64,000 bases of DNA from Frateuria_A sp051900535 (GCF_051900535.1 NZ_JBHZGI010000002.1:124001-188000); one strand, 5' to 3'. Positions 1 to 7,384 are shown, numbered from the stretch's first letter. Notes: generated from the letters alone by a model not told the origin. Made by a program: numbers and translations.

Positions 1-289
1 CGCCCAGCGGGTCGTCGAGGCGGCGACGTTCGATGACCTCGCCGGCGTCTTCCACTTCCAGCTCGTGCCCACGCAGGCGGTACACGCGCCTGGCCGGCAG
101 GCCGATGATCGAATAGCGGCCCCAGGTGGCGCCGCCCTCGACCGATTCGAACAGGAAGGTGTACGGCCCGTCGGCAAGCTTCAGGTACACCGACAGCGGC
201 GTGTCGAGGTCGGAGAACACCTCGCGCACCAGCGGGATGCGCGTGTGGCCCTGGGCGGCCAGCGCGTCGAATTGGTCTCGGGAGATCAC
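1..289 (-). CDS. trpE: anthranilate synthase component I, N-terminal part (runs off left edge)
   Basis: TrpE converts chorismate, with ammonia or glutamine nitrogen from TrpG, to anthranilate, the first step of tryptophan synthesis in the cytoplasm. About 96 N-terminal residues are present. The translation begins VISRDQFDALAAQG and contains RIPLVREVFSDLDTPLSVYL and the segment FLFESVEGG...GRYSIIG, which is the typical N-terminal TrpE domain carrying the tryptophan-feedback region. The start is a GTG at 289 because the upstream frame runs quickly into stops and homologous proteins begin at this motif. No strong ribosome-binding site is visible. The catalytic C-terminal domain lies beyond the window. 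In many gammaproteobacteria trpE follows rpe; here rpe lies about 5 kb upstream on the same strand with other genes between. Confidence 0.9.
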   Translation of the reverse strand, partial: MISRDQFDALAAQGHTRIPLVREVFSDLDTPLSVYLKLADGPYTFLFESVEGGATWGRYSIIGLPARRVYRLRGHELEVEDAGEVIERRRLDDPLG

Positions 290-408
290 GGGCTAGGAAT
301 CGATAAGGGGCGGCCCATCACGATAGCAGTCCATTCGCCGGCGGGCACCGTCGCTTGCGACGGCGCGAGACGCCCGCTTAATCTGCGCGGCGGGACAAGG
401 GGGACAAC

Positions 409-1356
409 ATGGAACGCACCGATACGATACCCGGGCTCATGGACCGGGACGCCGGGCAGTGGCACAGGGAGGCGGCCGATCGCGCCGCCCTGCCGACGCC
501 GCCCTCGCTGCACTGGGGCTGGGTGTTCCTGCTCAGCATCGTCACTCTCGGCATCTTCGCGATCGTCTGGCCGTTCATCCAGGCCAACTGGGTGCGCAAG
601 ATCGACCCGGGAAGCCGCGCGACGCCCATGCTGGGCGCTGCCCTGACCTGCTATTTCGTCGGGTATTTCCTCGCCGCGGCCGGCGCCCCGGCCGACGAGG
701 CGTCCCCCACGACCACCATGGAGCGCCTGGGCTGGCTGCTGGAGCTCGTCTACGTGGTGTTGTTCCTGGGTGCCTATTTCGCGATGGCCGGAACGATCCG
801 CCGGGTGATGGCGGGCTACCGGGTTCCGATGCGGATCGGCGGCATCACCCTGTTCTTCTTCAACACCTGGTACCTGCAGGGCCAGCTGACCTGGCTGGCT
901 CGGTGGCAGCAGACCGGCCAGACCCTGGCCAAGCCACCCAAGGCGGTGTTCTGGGTGGTCATGGTCGTGCCGTTTGCCTTCATCATGGCCGCCGTGGCAT
1001 TGCCCGCCTACCAGATGTACGTGGTGCGCTCGCAGGTGGCCAGCGCACTGGCCCAGGCCGAACCGCTCAAGCAGCAGGTGCTGGACGCAATCGGCCGCAA
1101 CCGCGCCTGGCCGCAGGACAACACCGAAGCCGGCCTCAAGGAAGCCGGCGCCTATGCCACCAGCAACCTGGCCGGCTTCGAGGTGCAGGCGATCGACGAA
1201 GGCACGGTGCTGGTGGCCACCTTCGCCGGCAACGCCCCCATGGCCCTTCGCGGCAAGCAACTGGCACTGATCGCCGAAGGCCGCGATGGCGTGATCAGCT
1301 GGACCTGCGAAAGCCCGGACATCGACCCGCGCTACCTGCCTGCCGGCTGTCGCTAA
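409..1356 (+). CDS. polytopic membrane protein fused to a type IV pilin-like C-terminal domain
   Basis: The 315-residue protein has two parts. Residues 1-200 contain several hydrophobic segments; the first (HWGWVFLLSIVTLGIFAIVW) resembles the DUF4234-type membrane domain. From about residue 195 the sequence becomes a type IV major-pilin globular domain: ALPAYQMYVVRSQV, then WPQDNTEAGL, and finally WTCES...YLPAGCR with the two C-terminal cysteines that form the pilin disulfide loop. The usual N-terminal prepilin peptidase site (G/FTLIE) is absent; a transmembrane helix (FWVVMVVPFAFIMAAVALPAY) occupies the place of the pilin N-terminal helix. It is therefore unlikely to be polymerised as a normal pilus subunit. 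The role is unknown; a membrane-tethered pilin-fold domain is the structural inference. It is divergent from trpE and has a plausible ribosome site (AAGGGGG) upstream. Confidence 0.8.
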   Translation: MERTDTIPGLMDRDAGQWHREAADRAALPTPPSLHWGWVFLLSIVTLGIFAIVWPFIQANWVRKIDPGSRATPMLGAALTCYFVGYFLAAAGAPADEASPTTTMERLGWLLELVYVVLFLGAYFAMAGTIRRVMAGYRVPMRIGGITLFFFNTWYLQGQLTWLARWQQTGQTLAKPPKAVFWVVMVVPFAFIMAAVALPAYQMYVVRSQVASALAQAEPLKQQVLDAIGRNRAWPQDNTEAGLKEAGAYATSNLAGFEVQAIDEGTVLVATFAGNAPMALRGKQLALIAEGRDGVISWTCESPDIDPRYLPAGCR

Positions 1357-1369
1357 CGGCGCTTGCCGG

Positions 1370-3394
1370 TCAGCCGCCGCCGAGCCGCTGGCGCGGCATG
1401 TTGCGCAACCGCAGGGTGAAGGCCACGCCGCTGCCGTCGTCCAGGTTGCGGGCGCTGGCGTGGCCGCCGTGGCGTTCGGCGACCAGGCGCACCACGTAGA
1501 GTCCGAGCCCCAGGTGCGGCGCGTCACCCGGGGTGGCCTTGTCGCGGAGGCTGACCAGCGAGTCGAACAGGCGCGCCTGCATGGCCGCGGGCAGCGGCGG
1601 GCCCTGGTTGGCGAGGGTGATCTCGGCGCCGTCGTCGCACGAGGCAAGCACCAGGCGCAGCCAGCCGTCGGCCGGGGTGAACGAGAGCGCGTTGTCGAGC
1701 AGCTTGTCGAGCGCCTGGGCGATCAGCTCGGGGGCGCAGTGCATCGGCAGCGGCGCCTGTGGCAACTCGCAGGCCAGCGTGCGGTTGCCGACCAGCGGAC
1801 GGTAGGCCTCGGCGCAGCCGCGCACCACTTCGCGCAAGTCGACATCCTCGGCTTCGGCGGCGGCAATCGCGCGCTCCATGCGGCTGGCCTCGCTCATCGC
1901 GCGCACCAGCGTGCCCAGCCGCGCCACGCCGTCGCGGGCGCGCGCAAGATAGGGCTTCGCTTCCGGCGGCAGCGCGGCGTGGGCCTCCAGCGCGTGCTCG
2001 AGGTTGTCCAGCGAACTCTTGACGATGGCCAGCGGCGTGTTGAGTTCGTGCGATAGCTTGGAGGCGAGCGTGCGCAGGTAGTCGGTGTAGCCGCCGACCG
2101 CCTCGAACAGCCGCTCGAAGCTGCGAGCGAGGTCGCCAATCTCGTCGGGTGCGGCGGTGAGCGGGAAGCGGCCTTGGGCGAAAAGGCCGTCCAGACGTCC
2201 ATCTGCCAGTTGCGCGCGCTCGGCCGCATCGCGCAGGCGGCCCAGGCGCAGGCTCAGCCGCGTGGCAAACCACAGCAGGATGCCGCCGGCCACCAGCATC
2301 ACGCCGAAGCTGGTCAGCAGCAGCGTGAGCAGCGCGCGGTTGGCCAACAGCGGCACGGTGGTGCTGGCCTGTTCGAGCAGCAGCACGCCGCGCACCTGGC
2401 CCGGCGCGCCGATCGGCACCGCGGCGGCAAGCACCACACTGGCGCGGGTTTCGCCGTCGCGCCAGGCGGTGGCCGGATCGCCATCGCGGGCACGGGCGAT
2501 TTCCGGAAGCTCCAGGCGCGGCGCGTCCTGCGCCCACGGCGCGGCGTCCTCGACGGGATTAGCCAGCAGTGCACGGTAGACCAGCGCGGCAAACCAGCCC
2601 GGCTGCGGGCCGGCGGTCTGCAGGCGTCCGCTTTGCGCCAGCAGCCAGCCAGTCGGCGCCAGCACGCGGGCGCGGGTGTCCTCCGGCGCCAGGCGCGACA
2701 GTTCCTGCGCCAGCGTCGGCGAGTAGTGCCAGAGCGGGCGCGCCTCGACCGCCAGCGGGTCGCCTCCGGCGGAGGCGTCGTACAGCCCCACGCCGAGCCG
2801 GTCCACGATCAGCGGACGAGGCAGTCGCAACTCGAGGCGCCAGCCGCCGCCGTCCTCCTGCCACTGCCCGGCCAGGCGGTCGGGCCAGTCGGCGACCGGC
2901 GGATCGAGCAGGCGCGCGCTGAACGTACCCGGCGCGGCGCTGGCCAGCAGGTAGCGCAGGCGCGTGTCGCCGCGTTCGAGTTCGAGGACCAGGTGATCGG
3001 CATGCAGCGCGCCGGGATCGTCCGCGTCGGCACGCACGCGCCGGATGCCGCGCTGCTGCACGTAGAGATAGAGCCCGTCCGCATCCTCGGCCAGCAGCAC
3101 GCTGCCGCGCGGACCCAGCGGCTGGCTCCATGGGGTCAACGGCGCCCAGTCGTCGCCGTAGCCGTCGATGGTGATCGGCGTGGTGGCCTGCTCGACGTAC
3201 CAGCCCTGCACCTCGCGCGGCAGCGTGGCTCCGGTCGCCACCAGGCTGCGCGCCACCGCGCGCGCGGAGGCGGTAAGCGCCTGCGCCTGGCCTTCGCGCA
3301 GCAAGGTTTCCATCTGCCGCACGTACAGCCATCCGGCCACCGGCAGGGCCAGCGTGCACAGGGCGACCAGCAACAGCTTGCGACGCAGGTTCAT
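1370..3394 (-). CDS. sensor histidine kinase with CBM9-like periplasmic domain (dedicated-sortase-system type)
   Basis: This is the membrane sensor kinase partner of the response regulator at 3976-4665. An N-terminal transmembrane helix (about residues 6-24) is followed by a large periplasmic region. Residues about 74-205 (ITIDGYGDDW, ADGLYLYVQ, ADHLVLEL, WRLELRLP) look like a CBM9-type beta-sandwich. A second helix at about 353-376 leads to a HAMP linker, a HisKA dimerisation domain with phospho-acceptor His449 in KLSHELNTPL, and a HATPase domain with DNALSF and GLGLYVVRLVAERHGG. Length (674 aa) and architecture match the histidine kinases of the proteobacterial dedicated sortase systems (PdsS), although no sortase gene is in this window. 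Ligand specificity is unknown; a glycan is an inference from the CBM9-like fold. The gene order is regulator, small exported protein, kinase. Confidence 0.85.
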   Translation of the reverse strand: MNLRRKLLLVALCTLALPVAGWLYVRQMETLLREGQAQALTASARAVARSLVATGATLPREVQGWYVEQATTPITIDGYGDDWAPLTPWSQPLGPRGSVLLAEDADGLYLYVQQRGIRRVRADADDPGALHADHLVLELERGDTRLRYLLASAAPGTFSARLLDPPVADWPDRLAGQWQEDGGGWRLELRLPRPLIVDRLGVGLYDASAGGDPLAVEARPLWHYSPTLAQELSRLAPEDTRARVLAPTGWLLAQSGRLQTAGPQPGWFAALVYRALLANPVEDAAPWAQDAPRLELPEIARARDGDPATAWRDGETRASVVLAAAVPIGAPGQVRGVLLLEQASTTVPLLANRALLTLLLTSFGVMLVAGGILLWFATRLSLRLGRLRDAAERAQLADGRLDGLFAQGRFPLTAAPDEIGDLARSFERLFEAVGGYTDYLRTLASKLSHELNTPLAIVKSSLDNLEHALEAHAALPPEAKPYLARARDGVARLGTLVRAMSEASRMERAIAAAEAEDVDLREVVRGCAEAYRPLVGNRTLACELPQAPLPMHCAPELIAQALDKLLDNALSFTPADGWLRLVLASCDDGAEITLANQGPPLPAAMQARLFDSLVSLRDKATPGDAPHLGLGLYVVRLVAERHGGHASARNLDDGSGVAFTLRLRNMPRQRLGGG

Positions 3395-3421
3395 CGCGCG
3401 AGCCTAGACCGATGCCACGCT

Positions 3422-3979
3422 CTAGCGCGACACCCCGGTCCGGTAGCGCGTCCCGACGACCACGCGCATGAGCGCGTCGAGCAACGCGGCACGCTGCAAA
3501 TCGGCATCCTTGAAGCTCATCGACCAGCTCAGACGGATGCCCGACGCCTTGCCCGGATCGCAGAACACCACGGCATCATCGACCTGGTCGCTGCCCTGGA
3601 ACACCAGCGCCTCGCACGGCATGCCGTGGTGGCGCACGGGAAAGCGGTCGACCTTCGCAGCCGGATCGCGCTGCAGGTAATGCTTGCGGTCGGCGTCGAG
3701 TTCCGCGCCCAGGTTCGCCAGCTTGCGCGGCCACACGTTGAGCACCATCACGCCATAGGGCTCGCCGGTCCACTCGCCGCGGTAGATCACCTCGTCGACG
3801 CCGATGGCGCGGGCGTAGGTGCAGCAATCGGCGGTCCAGCCCGCGGGCGTGGGCGCGGCCACGGTCCAACCGGGAATGTCGCCGTCCGGCTTGCCCGTCG
3901 CGATCGCCACGTTCGGCGCGTCGGCGGCAGCGGCGGCACCGGCGAATACCAGCAGCAGGAGGCCGAGCAAGCGCCTCAC
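3422..3979 (-). CDS. small exported protein between response regulator and histidine kinase
   Basis: The 185-residue product starts at a GTG that overlaps the regulator's TGA stop in a GTGA tetranucleotide, so it is translationally coupled to the regulator. A signal peptide (MRRLLGLLLLVFAGAAAAADAP) predicts a periplasmic or secreted location. The mature part holds several cysteines (ADCCTYARA, MPCEAL, VFCDPG) but no motif that I recognise. Its placement between regulator and kinase suggests an accessory periplasmic factor for the kinase, which is inference from position only. The kinase start follows 27 bases after the stop, so the three genes form one operon. Confidence 0.75.
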   Translation of the reverse strand: MRRLLGLLLLVFAGAAAAADAPNVAIATGKPDGDIPGWTVAAPTPAGWTADCCTYARAIGVDEVIYRGEWTGEPYGVMVLNVWPRKLANLGAELDADRKHYLQRDPAAKVDRFPVRHHGMPCEALVFQGSDQVDDAVVFCDPGKASGIRLSWSMSFKDADLQRAALLDALMRVVVGTRYRTGVSR

Positions 3980-4665
3980 GGCTTCCACCGGTAACCGACG
4001 CCGTGCACGGTCTCGATCGCGTCGAAGTCCGGCGCTACCGCGACGAATTTCTTGCGGATCCGCTTGATGTGCGAAGTGATGGTGGCATCGTCCACCACCA
4101 GCTCGGCCTCGCGCATCAGCTGGTCGCGATTCTTCACGTGGCCGGGGAAGCGCACCAGCGTGTGCACCATCCAGAATTCGGTGACGGTCAGCGGGATCTC
4201 CGCATCGTTCCAGGTGATGCGCATGCGCTCGGATTCGAGCTTGAGCGGGCCGTGCGCGATCACCGTTTCGCTGGACGCGGGCGCCTTCAGCGACTCGATG
4301 CGCCGGAACAGCGCCGCGATGCGCGCCGCCAGCTGGTGCAGGCTGGTGTCCTTGGACAGGTAGTCGTCGGCGCCCAGGCGCAGGCCGGAGATCACGTCGA
4401 AATCCGAGTCGCGCGCGGTCAGGAAGATGATCGGCAACGTGGCCGATTTGGCGCGCAGCTCGCGGCACAGGTCGAAACCGCCTTCGGGCTCGTCGCCCAG
4501 GCCGATGTCGATGATCACCAGTTCCGGCAACTTCATGCCGAAGGCAGTGGACGCCTCCTGCCGCGAACCGTAGCCGCGCGTGTCGTAGCCGAAACGGGTG
4601 AGCGCCTCGACGTAGTTGGCGCGGATGAGCGGTTCGTCCTCGACGATGGCGATGCTGCGACCCAT
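3976..4665 (-). CDS. OmpR-type response regulator (dedicated-sortase-system type)
   Basis: This is a 229-residue transcription regulator with an N-terminal receiver domain (EDEPLIRANY, phospho-acceptor Asp53 in IIDIGLGDEPEGG, FLTARDSD, conserved lysine in LSKD) and a C-terminal winged-helix DNA-binding domain ending in HGVGYRWKP. The GDEPEGGFDLCRELR and LPIIFLTARDSDFDVISGLR segments are characteristic of the response regulators paired with proteobacterial dedicated sortase systems (PdsR). The ATG at 4665 is preceded by GGGAGAC, a good ribosome site. It heads an operon with the small exported protein (4-bp overlap) and the histidine kinase. Target genes are not evident. Confidence 0.88.
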   Translation of the reverse strand: MGRSIAIVEDEPLIRANYVEALTRFGYDTRGYGSRQEASTAFGMKLPELVIIDIGLGDEPEGGFDLCRELRAKSATLPIIFLTARDSDFDVISGLRLGADDYLSKDTSLHQLAARIAALFRRIESLKAPASSETVIAHGPLKLESERMRITWNDAEIPLTVTEFWMVHTLVRFPGHVKNRDQLMREAELVVDDATITSHIKRIRKKFVAVAPDFDAIETVHGVGYRWKP

Positions 4666-4838
4666 GGCAATGAAGTCTCCCTGTGGTGGCGCGCAGCGTG
4701 CTATGCACGCCGCCACGGCGCAAGGCGCGCGGCGCAGCTGCCCGCGTTTTGCCCGATCCGGCCCGCGCTTCGCCCGTGCGCCGCCGCCGCGCGCGCCCGG
4801 CCGGGCGGTTCCATGGAGTCGCCACCCGGAGAGATGCC

Positions 4839-4955
4839 ATGAGTAGCACCGCCACCAAGCCCGACCCGAACGCCGAACTGCGCGATTTCGAGCCCCTGCG
4901 CGTAGCGCTGGCCCTCGGCGCCCTCCTGCTGGGACTGGTGATGGGCATCCACTGA
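4839..4955 (+). CDS. 38-residue single-span membrane micro-protein
   Basis: This short frame begins at an ATG preceded by GGAGAG at the correct spacing. It encodes a polar N-terminal half (KPDPNAELRDFEPL) followed by one hydrophobic helix (VALALGALLLGLVMGI). The layout predicts an inner-membrane micro-protein with the N-terminus in the cytoplasm. It lies divergent from the response regulator and 12 bases upstream of a second short frame, and both precede a strong intrinsic terminator, so they look like a tiny two-gene transcription unit. No family was recognised. The ribosome site, spacing and terminator are seen in the sequence; the membrane role is inferred. Confidence 0.55.
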   Translation: MSSTATKPDPNAELRDFEPLRVALALGALLLGLVMGIH

Positions 4956-4967
4956 GGAAATGACGCC

Positions 4968-5081
4968 ATGAACGCCGATTTTGTGGACCCGTTTGCCGTG
5001 GAAGGCGTGGCGGCACCCGTCGCGCAGGGAGGCGCGACGGGTGCGGGCGATGAACCCGATCCGGACTGGCAGCCGCTTTGA
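4968..5081 (+). CDS. 37-residue acidic micro-protein
   Basis: An ATG at 4968 follows a GAGGAAATG ribosome-site region at the end of the preceding micro-ORF. The 37 residues are small and acidic (MNADFVDPFAV at the start, DEPDPDWQPL at the end) with an alanine/glycine middle. There is no signal peptide or membrane segment. It ends about 50 bases before a rho-independent terminator. Function is unknown. Being the second member of a terminator-bounded micro-ORF pair is the main argument that it is translated. Confidence 0.42.
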   Translation: MNADFVDPFAVEGVAAPVAQGGATGAGDEPDPDWQPL

Positions 5082-5127
5082 TCGCGCCACGGCCACCTTG
5101 CAATACCCTCCGTTAGCTACCGTTCCT

Positions 5128-5154
5128 TCCCCCTCCTCGCGAGGGGATTTTTTT
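5128..5154 (+). terminator. rho-independent terminator after micro-ORF pair
   Basis: CCCCTC pairs with GAGGGG around a five-base loop (CTCGC) and is followed directly by ATTTTTTT. The thymine run is on the plus strand only, so it ends the transcript carrying the two micro-ORFs. Confidence 0.85.
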
Positions 5155-5362
5155 GGGCATGGAGCAAGCGAGCTCGGCTGTTAAGCCCGGGAACCAAACC
5201 GCCGAACCCCTGTCCCATCTGTCGGCGGGCGTCGTCCATTGCCGTGGATACGCCGCCGCCGTCCGGCGGTGGCGTCCAGGCGCCCGCTCTGGTGGACTCC
5301 TCAACGCGTCCCTTTCCGACGACGCTCTTATCCCGGTGCAGGCCTGCACCGGGATTTTTCTT
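5155..5362 (+). ncRNA. candidate structured small RNA with its own terminator
   Basis: This gene-free stretch between the micro-ORF terminator and rpe is strongly structured. GCGTCGTC (5229-5236) can pair with GACGACGC (5318-5325) to enclose two hairpins: a 12-bp stem at 5250-5261/5264-5275 and GTCCA/TGGAC at about 5274-5296. It ends in a perfect 13-bp stem (ATCCCGGTGCAGG / CCTGCACCGGGAT, 5330-5355) followed by TTTTTCTTT on the plus strand. No convincing open frame or Shine-Dalgarno is present, and no clear sigma70 promoter was found, so the 5' end is uncertain and it could be processed from the upstream transcript. I compared it by eye with 6S, tmRNA, RNase P and SRP RNA hallmarks and found no match. 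The long helix enclosing hairpins is 6S-like in layout only. Confidence 0.4.
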
Positions 5363-5363
5363 T
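5330..5363 (+). terminator. strong intrinsic terminator
   Basis: A perfect 26-bp palindrome (13-bp arms) is followed by TTTTTCTTT on the plus strand; the minus side is not T-rich. It lies just beyond the stop of the convergent rpe gene and terminates a plus-strand transcript. Confidence 0.85.
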
Positions 5364-5367
5364 GGGC

Positions 5368-6036
5368 TCAGCCGATCGCCTGGCGCATCGCCGCGATCAC
5401 CTGCGCGTAGTCCGGCGCGCCGAAAATGGCCGAGCCCGCCACGAAAGTGTCCGCACCCGCCGCCGCGATCTCGCCAATGTTCGCGGCACTGACGCCGCCG
5501 TCGATCTCCAGCCGGATGGCGCGGCCGCTCTCGTCGATGCGCCGGCGCACCTCGCGCAGCTTGGCGAGCGCCTCGGGGATGAACTTCTGGCCGCCGAAGC
5601 CGGGATTGACCGACATGATCAGCACCAGGTCCAGCTTGTCGAGCACGTGGTCGAGCCAGTTGAGCGGCGTGGCGGGGTTGAATACCAGGCCGGCCTGGCA
5701 GCCGGCGTCACGGATCACGCCCAGGGTGCGGTCGACGTGCTCGCTGGCCTCCGGGTGGAAGCTGATCAGGCTGGCGCCGGCCTTGGCGAAGTCCGGGGCG
5801 ATGCGGTCGACCGGCTTGACCATCAGGTGGACGTCGATCGGTGCGCTGACGCCGTAGTCGCGCAAGGCCTTGAGCACCATCGGGCCCATGGTCAGATTGG
5901 GCACGTAGTGGTTGTCCATCACATCGAAGTGCACCCAGTCGCCACCGGCGGCAAGCACCTTGGCGGTGTCCTCGCCCAGGCGGGCGAAGTCGGCGGAGAG
6001 GATGGAGGGGGCGATGATGGGAGTCTGTTTGCTCAT
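5368..6036 (-). CDS. rpe: ribulose-phosphate 3-epimerase
   Basis: This enzyme interconverts ribulose-5-phosphate and xylulose-5-phosphate in the pentose-phosphate pathway. The 222-residue TIM barrel has the family signatures: IIAPSILSADFARLGED at the start, HFDVMDNHYVPNLTMGP with metal ligands, DVHLMV, SFHPEAS, VMSVNPGFGGQKF (here LIMSVNPGFGGQKF), EIDGGVSAANI, and AGSAIFG near the end. The ATG at 6036 gives the usual length. Upstream sequence contains a REP-like inverted pair (6050-6130). It is on the same strand as trpE 5 kb downstream. Confidence 0.97.
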   Translation of the reverse strand: MSKQTPIIAPSILSADFARLGEDTAKVLAAGGDWVHFDVMDNHYVPNLTMGPMVLKALRDYGVSAPIDVHLMVKPVDRIAPDFAKAGASLISFHPEASEHVDRTLGVIRDAGCQAGLVFNPATPLNWLDHVLDKLDLVLIMSVNPGFGGQKFIPEALAKLREVRRRIDESGRAIRLEIDGGVSAANIGEIAAAGADTFVAGSAIFGAPDYAQVIAAMRQAIG

Positions 6037-6049
6037 GTGTGCCTTTCCT

Positions 6050-6131
6050 GCAGGAGCGCACGCTGTGCGCGACCGGAATATGCCGCATTGCCGCTTCGTA
6101 GGTTTTTCGCGCACGGGGGTGCGCCCCTACA
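6050..6131. repeat. REP-like inverted pair (GGAGCGCAC..GTGCGCGA family)
   Basis: The left element reads CAGGAGCGCACGCTGTGCGCGA. The right element reads in the opposite orientation and ends TCGCGCACGGGGGTGCGCCCCTAC. Related copies occur at 28243-28265 and as another inverted pair at 51257-51330. This is the arrangement of REP doublets in intergenic DNA. Confidence 0.6.
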
Positions 6132-6137
6132 CGTCGA

Positions 6138-6941
6138 TTATTTGAAGCCCTTCTCGGCCTTGATCCGCTCGTACGCGGCGTTGATCTCGCTCGCACGCGC
6201 TTCGGCCCGCTTGCGCATGTCTTCGGGCAGGTCGCCCAGGCGGTCGGGGTGGTGCTCGGAGATCAGCTTGCGGTAGGCGCGCTTGATCGCCCGCTCGTCG
6301 GCGCCGCGCGCGATGCCGAGGACGGTGTACGGATCGGGGCCGTGCGTATTGCGATGCGGCGGCACGTAGCCGCCACCGCCCGCGCCGCGCCGGCGGTCGC
6401 CCGCGGCGGCGTTCCAGGCGTAGCCCTTCATCGCCATCAGCGCCATCAGCTCCATGTCGCTGATGCGCAGGGCGAAGGCGAGCTGGCGCAGGATCGCCAT
6501 CTTCTCCGGCGGCGGGTTGCCCTCGGCCAGCACCGTCTCGATCACCACGTCGAGCACCGGAAAGGCGTGGTCGCGACGCATGCCGACCCACTGGCGCAGA
6601 CCGTCGATCGCCGGGGTGACGTCGAACTCCGGCTGCTTGCCGCGGTTGAAACTCGCGATGGCCTGCCGGCGCTGCTCGTCGATCATCCCCATGCGGGTCA
6701 TCATCCGCTCGGCCACCGCGATCTCGGCCTCCGACACGCGCCCGTCCGACTTGGCGACCGCACCGAGCAGCGCAAACAGCGGGCCGTACAGGCCGTCCAT
6801 CTGCGGCGCCGCGCGGTACCGCTGGCTCTGGCGCAGGCTGTCGATGACGAAGCCGATCGCCGCACCGACGATGGCGCCCGGCAGGCCGTGGCCGAGGATC
6901 AGGCCGACGAACGCCAGGATCAGCGTGGAAGAGAAATTCAT
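6138..6941 (-). CDS. djlA: DjlA-like membrane-anchored J-domain co-chaperone
   Basis: The 267-residue protein has the three-part DjlA layout. A glycine-rich N-terminal membrane anchor spans about residues 7-33. A TerB-like helical domain follows at about 50-170 (LFALLGAVAKSDGRVSEAEI). A glycine/arginine-rich linker leads to a C-terminal J domain (DPYTVLGIARGADERAIKRA) carrying the HPD motif in SEHHPDRLG. It would stimulate DnaK ATPase activity at the inner membrane. The ATG at 6941 overlaps the TGA of the upstream cytochrome gene by 4 bases, so the two are coupled. A much longer frame continues upstream on this strand but lacks any start or family evidence. Confidence 0.88.
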   Translation of the reverse strand: MNFSSTLILAFVGLILGHGLPGAIVGAAIGFVIDSLRQSQRYRAAPQMDGLYGPLFALLGAVAKSDGRVSEAEIAVAERMMTRMGMIDEQRRQAIASFNRGKQPEFDVTPAIDGLRQWVGMRRDHAFPVLDVVIETVLAEGNPPPEKMAILRQLAFALRISDMELMALMAMKGYAWNAAAGDRRRGAGGGGYVPPHRNTHGPDPYTVLGIARGADERAIKRAYRKLISEHHPDRLGDLPEDMRKRAEARASEINAAYERIKAEKGFK

Positions 6942-7249
6942 GGCTGCGCCTGCGCCGCCGGCGCCTGTGCGCTGTACCAGCGCGCCAGGGCATCGAGCTC
7001 GGCGTCGCTGACCGGGCCGATCGCCGCGCGCATCACCGCCACGTCGCGACGGCCGTCGCGGTACTGCGCCAGCGCGCTGCGCAGGTAATCCAGCCGCTGC
7101 CCCGCCAGGTTGGGCGCGCCGGAGACCTGGGCGATGCCGGTCTCGCCGTGGCAGGCGGCGCACAGGCCCAGGCGGGCCGGACGGGCGGGGCCGGTGGCAA
7201 AGGCTGGCAGGGCGGCGGCCATGAGCGCCGCGAACAGGACGAGTCGCAT
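6938..7249 (-). CDS. small periplasmic class I cytochrome c
   Basis: A 103-residue protein has a Sec signal peptide (MRLVLFAALMAAALPAFA) and one haem-attachment site CAACH (C30, C33, H34). A candidate axial methionine is in VAVMRAAIG (Met73). The segment PNLAGQRLDYLRSALAQYRDG is typical of the c4/c553-like single-domain cytochromes that shuttle electrons in the periplasm. The ATG at 7249 is preferred over an in-frame TTG two codons earlier because it starts a proper signal peptide. It overlaps djlA by 4 bases. Its redox partner is not encoded nearby. Confidence 0.85.
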   Translation of the reverse strand: MRLVLFAALMAAALPAFATGPARPARLGLCAACHGETGIAQVSGAPNLAGQRLDYLRSALAQYRDGRRDVAVMRAAIGPVSDAELDALARWYSAQAPAAQAQP

Positions 7250-7321
7250 CGGCAAGAGGTGGGGCGAGATGGATTCCCGGAAGGCGTGATTCTAGCAGTG
7301 CGGCGCCACCGCCTCCGGTAA

Positions 7322-7377
7322 CCGTGGGGCGGGCTCCAGCCCCCAGCCGCCGTGGCGGACTGAAGCCCGCCCCACGG
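7322..7377. repeat. REP-like palindrome (GTGGGGCGGGCT family)
   Basis: CCGTGGGGCGGGCT and its exact complement AGCCCGCCCCACGG flank about 27 bases that include a second short palindrome. It sits between the divergent cytochrome and purC genes, just upstream of the purC -10 element. Related copies are at 9249-9274, 42395-42458 and 48263-48318. Confidence 0.7.
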
Positions 7378-7384
7378 GACTCGC

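Noticed and set aside
1370..4665. A sortase locus
   Set aside because: The kinase and regulator resemble the dedicated sortase system, but no sortase catalytic TLxTC motif or LPXTG protein was seen in the window.
5155..5362. 6S RNA, tmRNA, RNase P RNA or SRP RNA
   Set aside because: None of their conserved sequence blocks was found in the interval, so only a generic structured-RNA candidate is reported.
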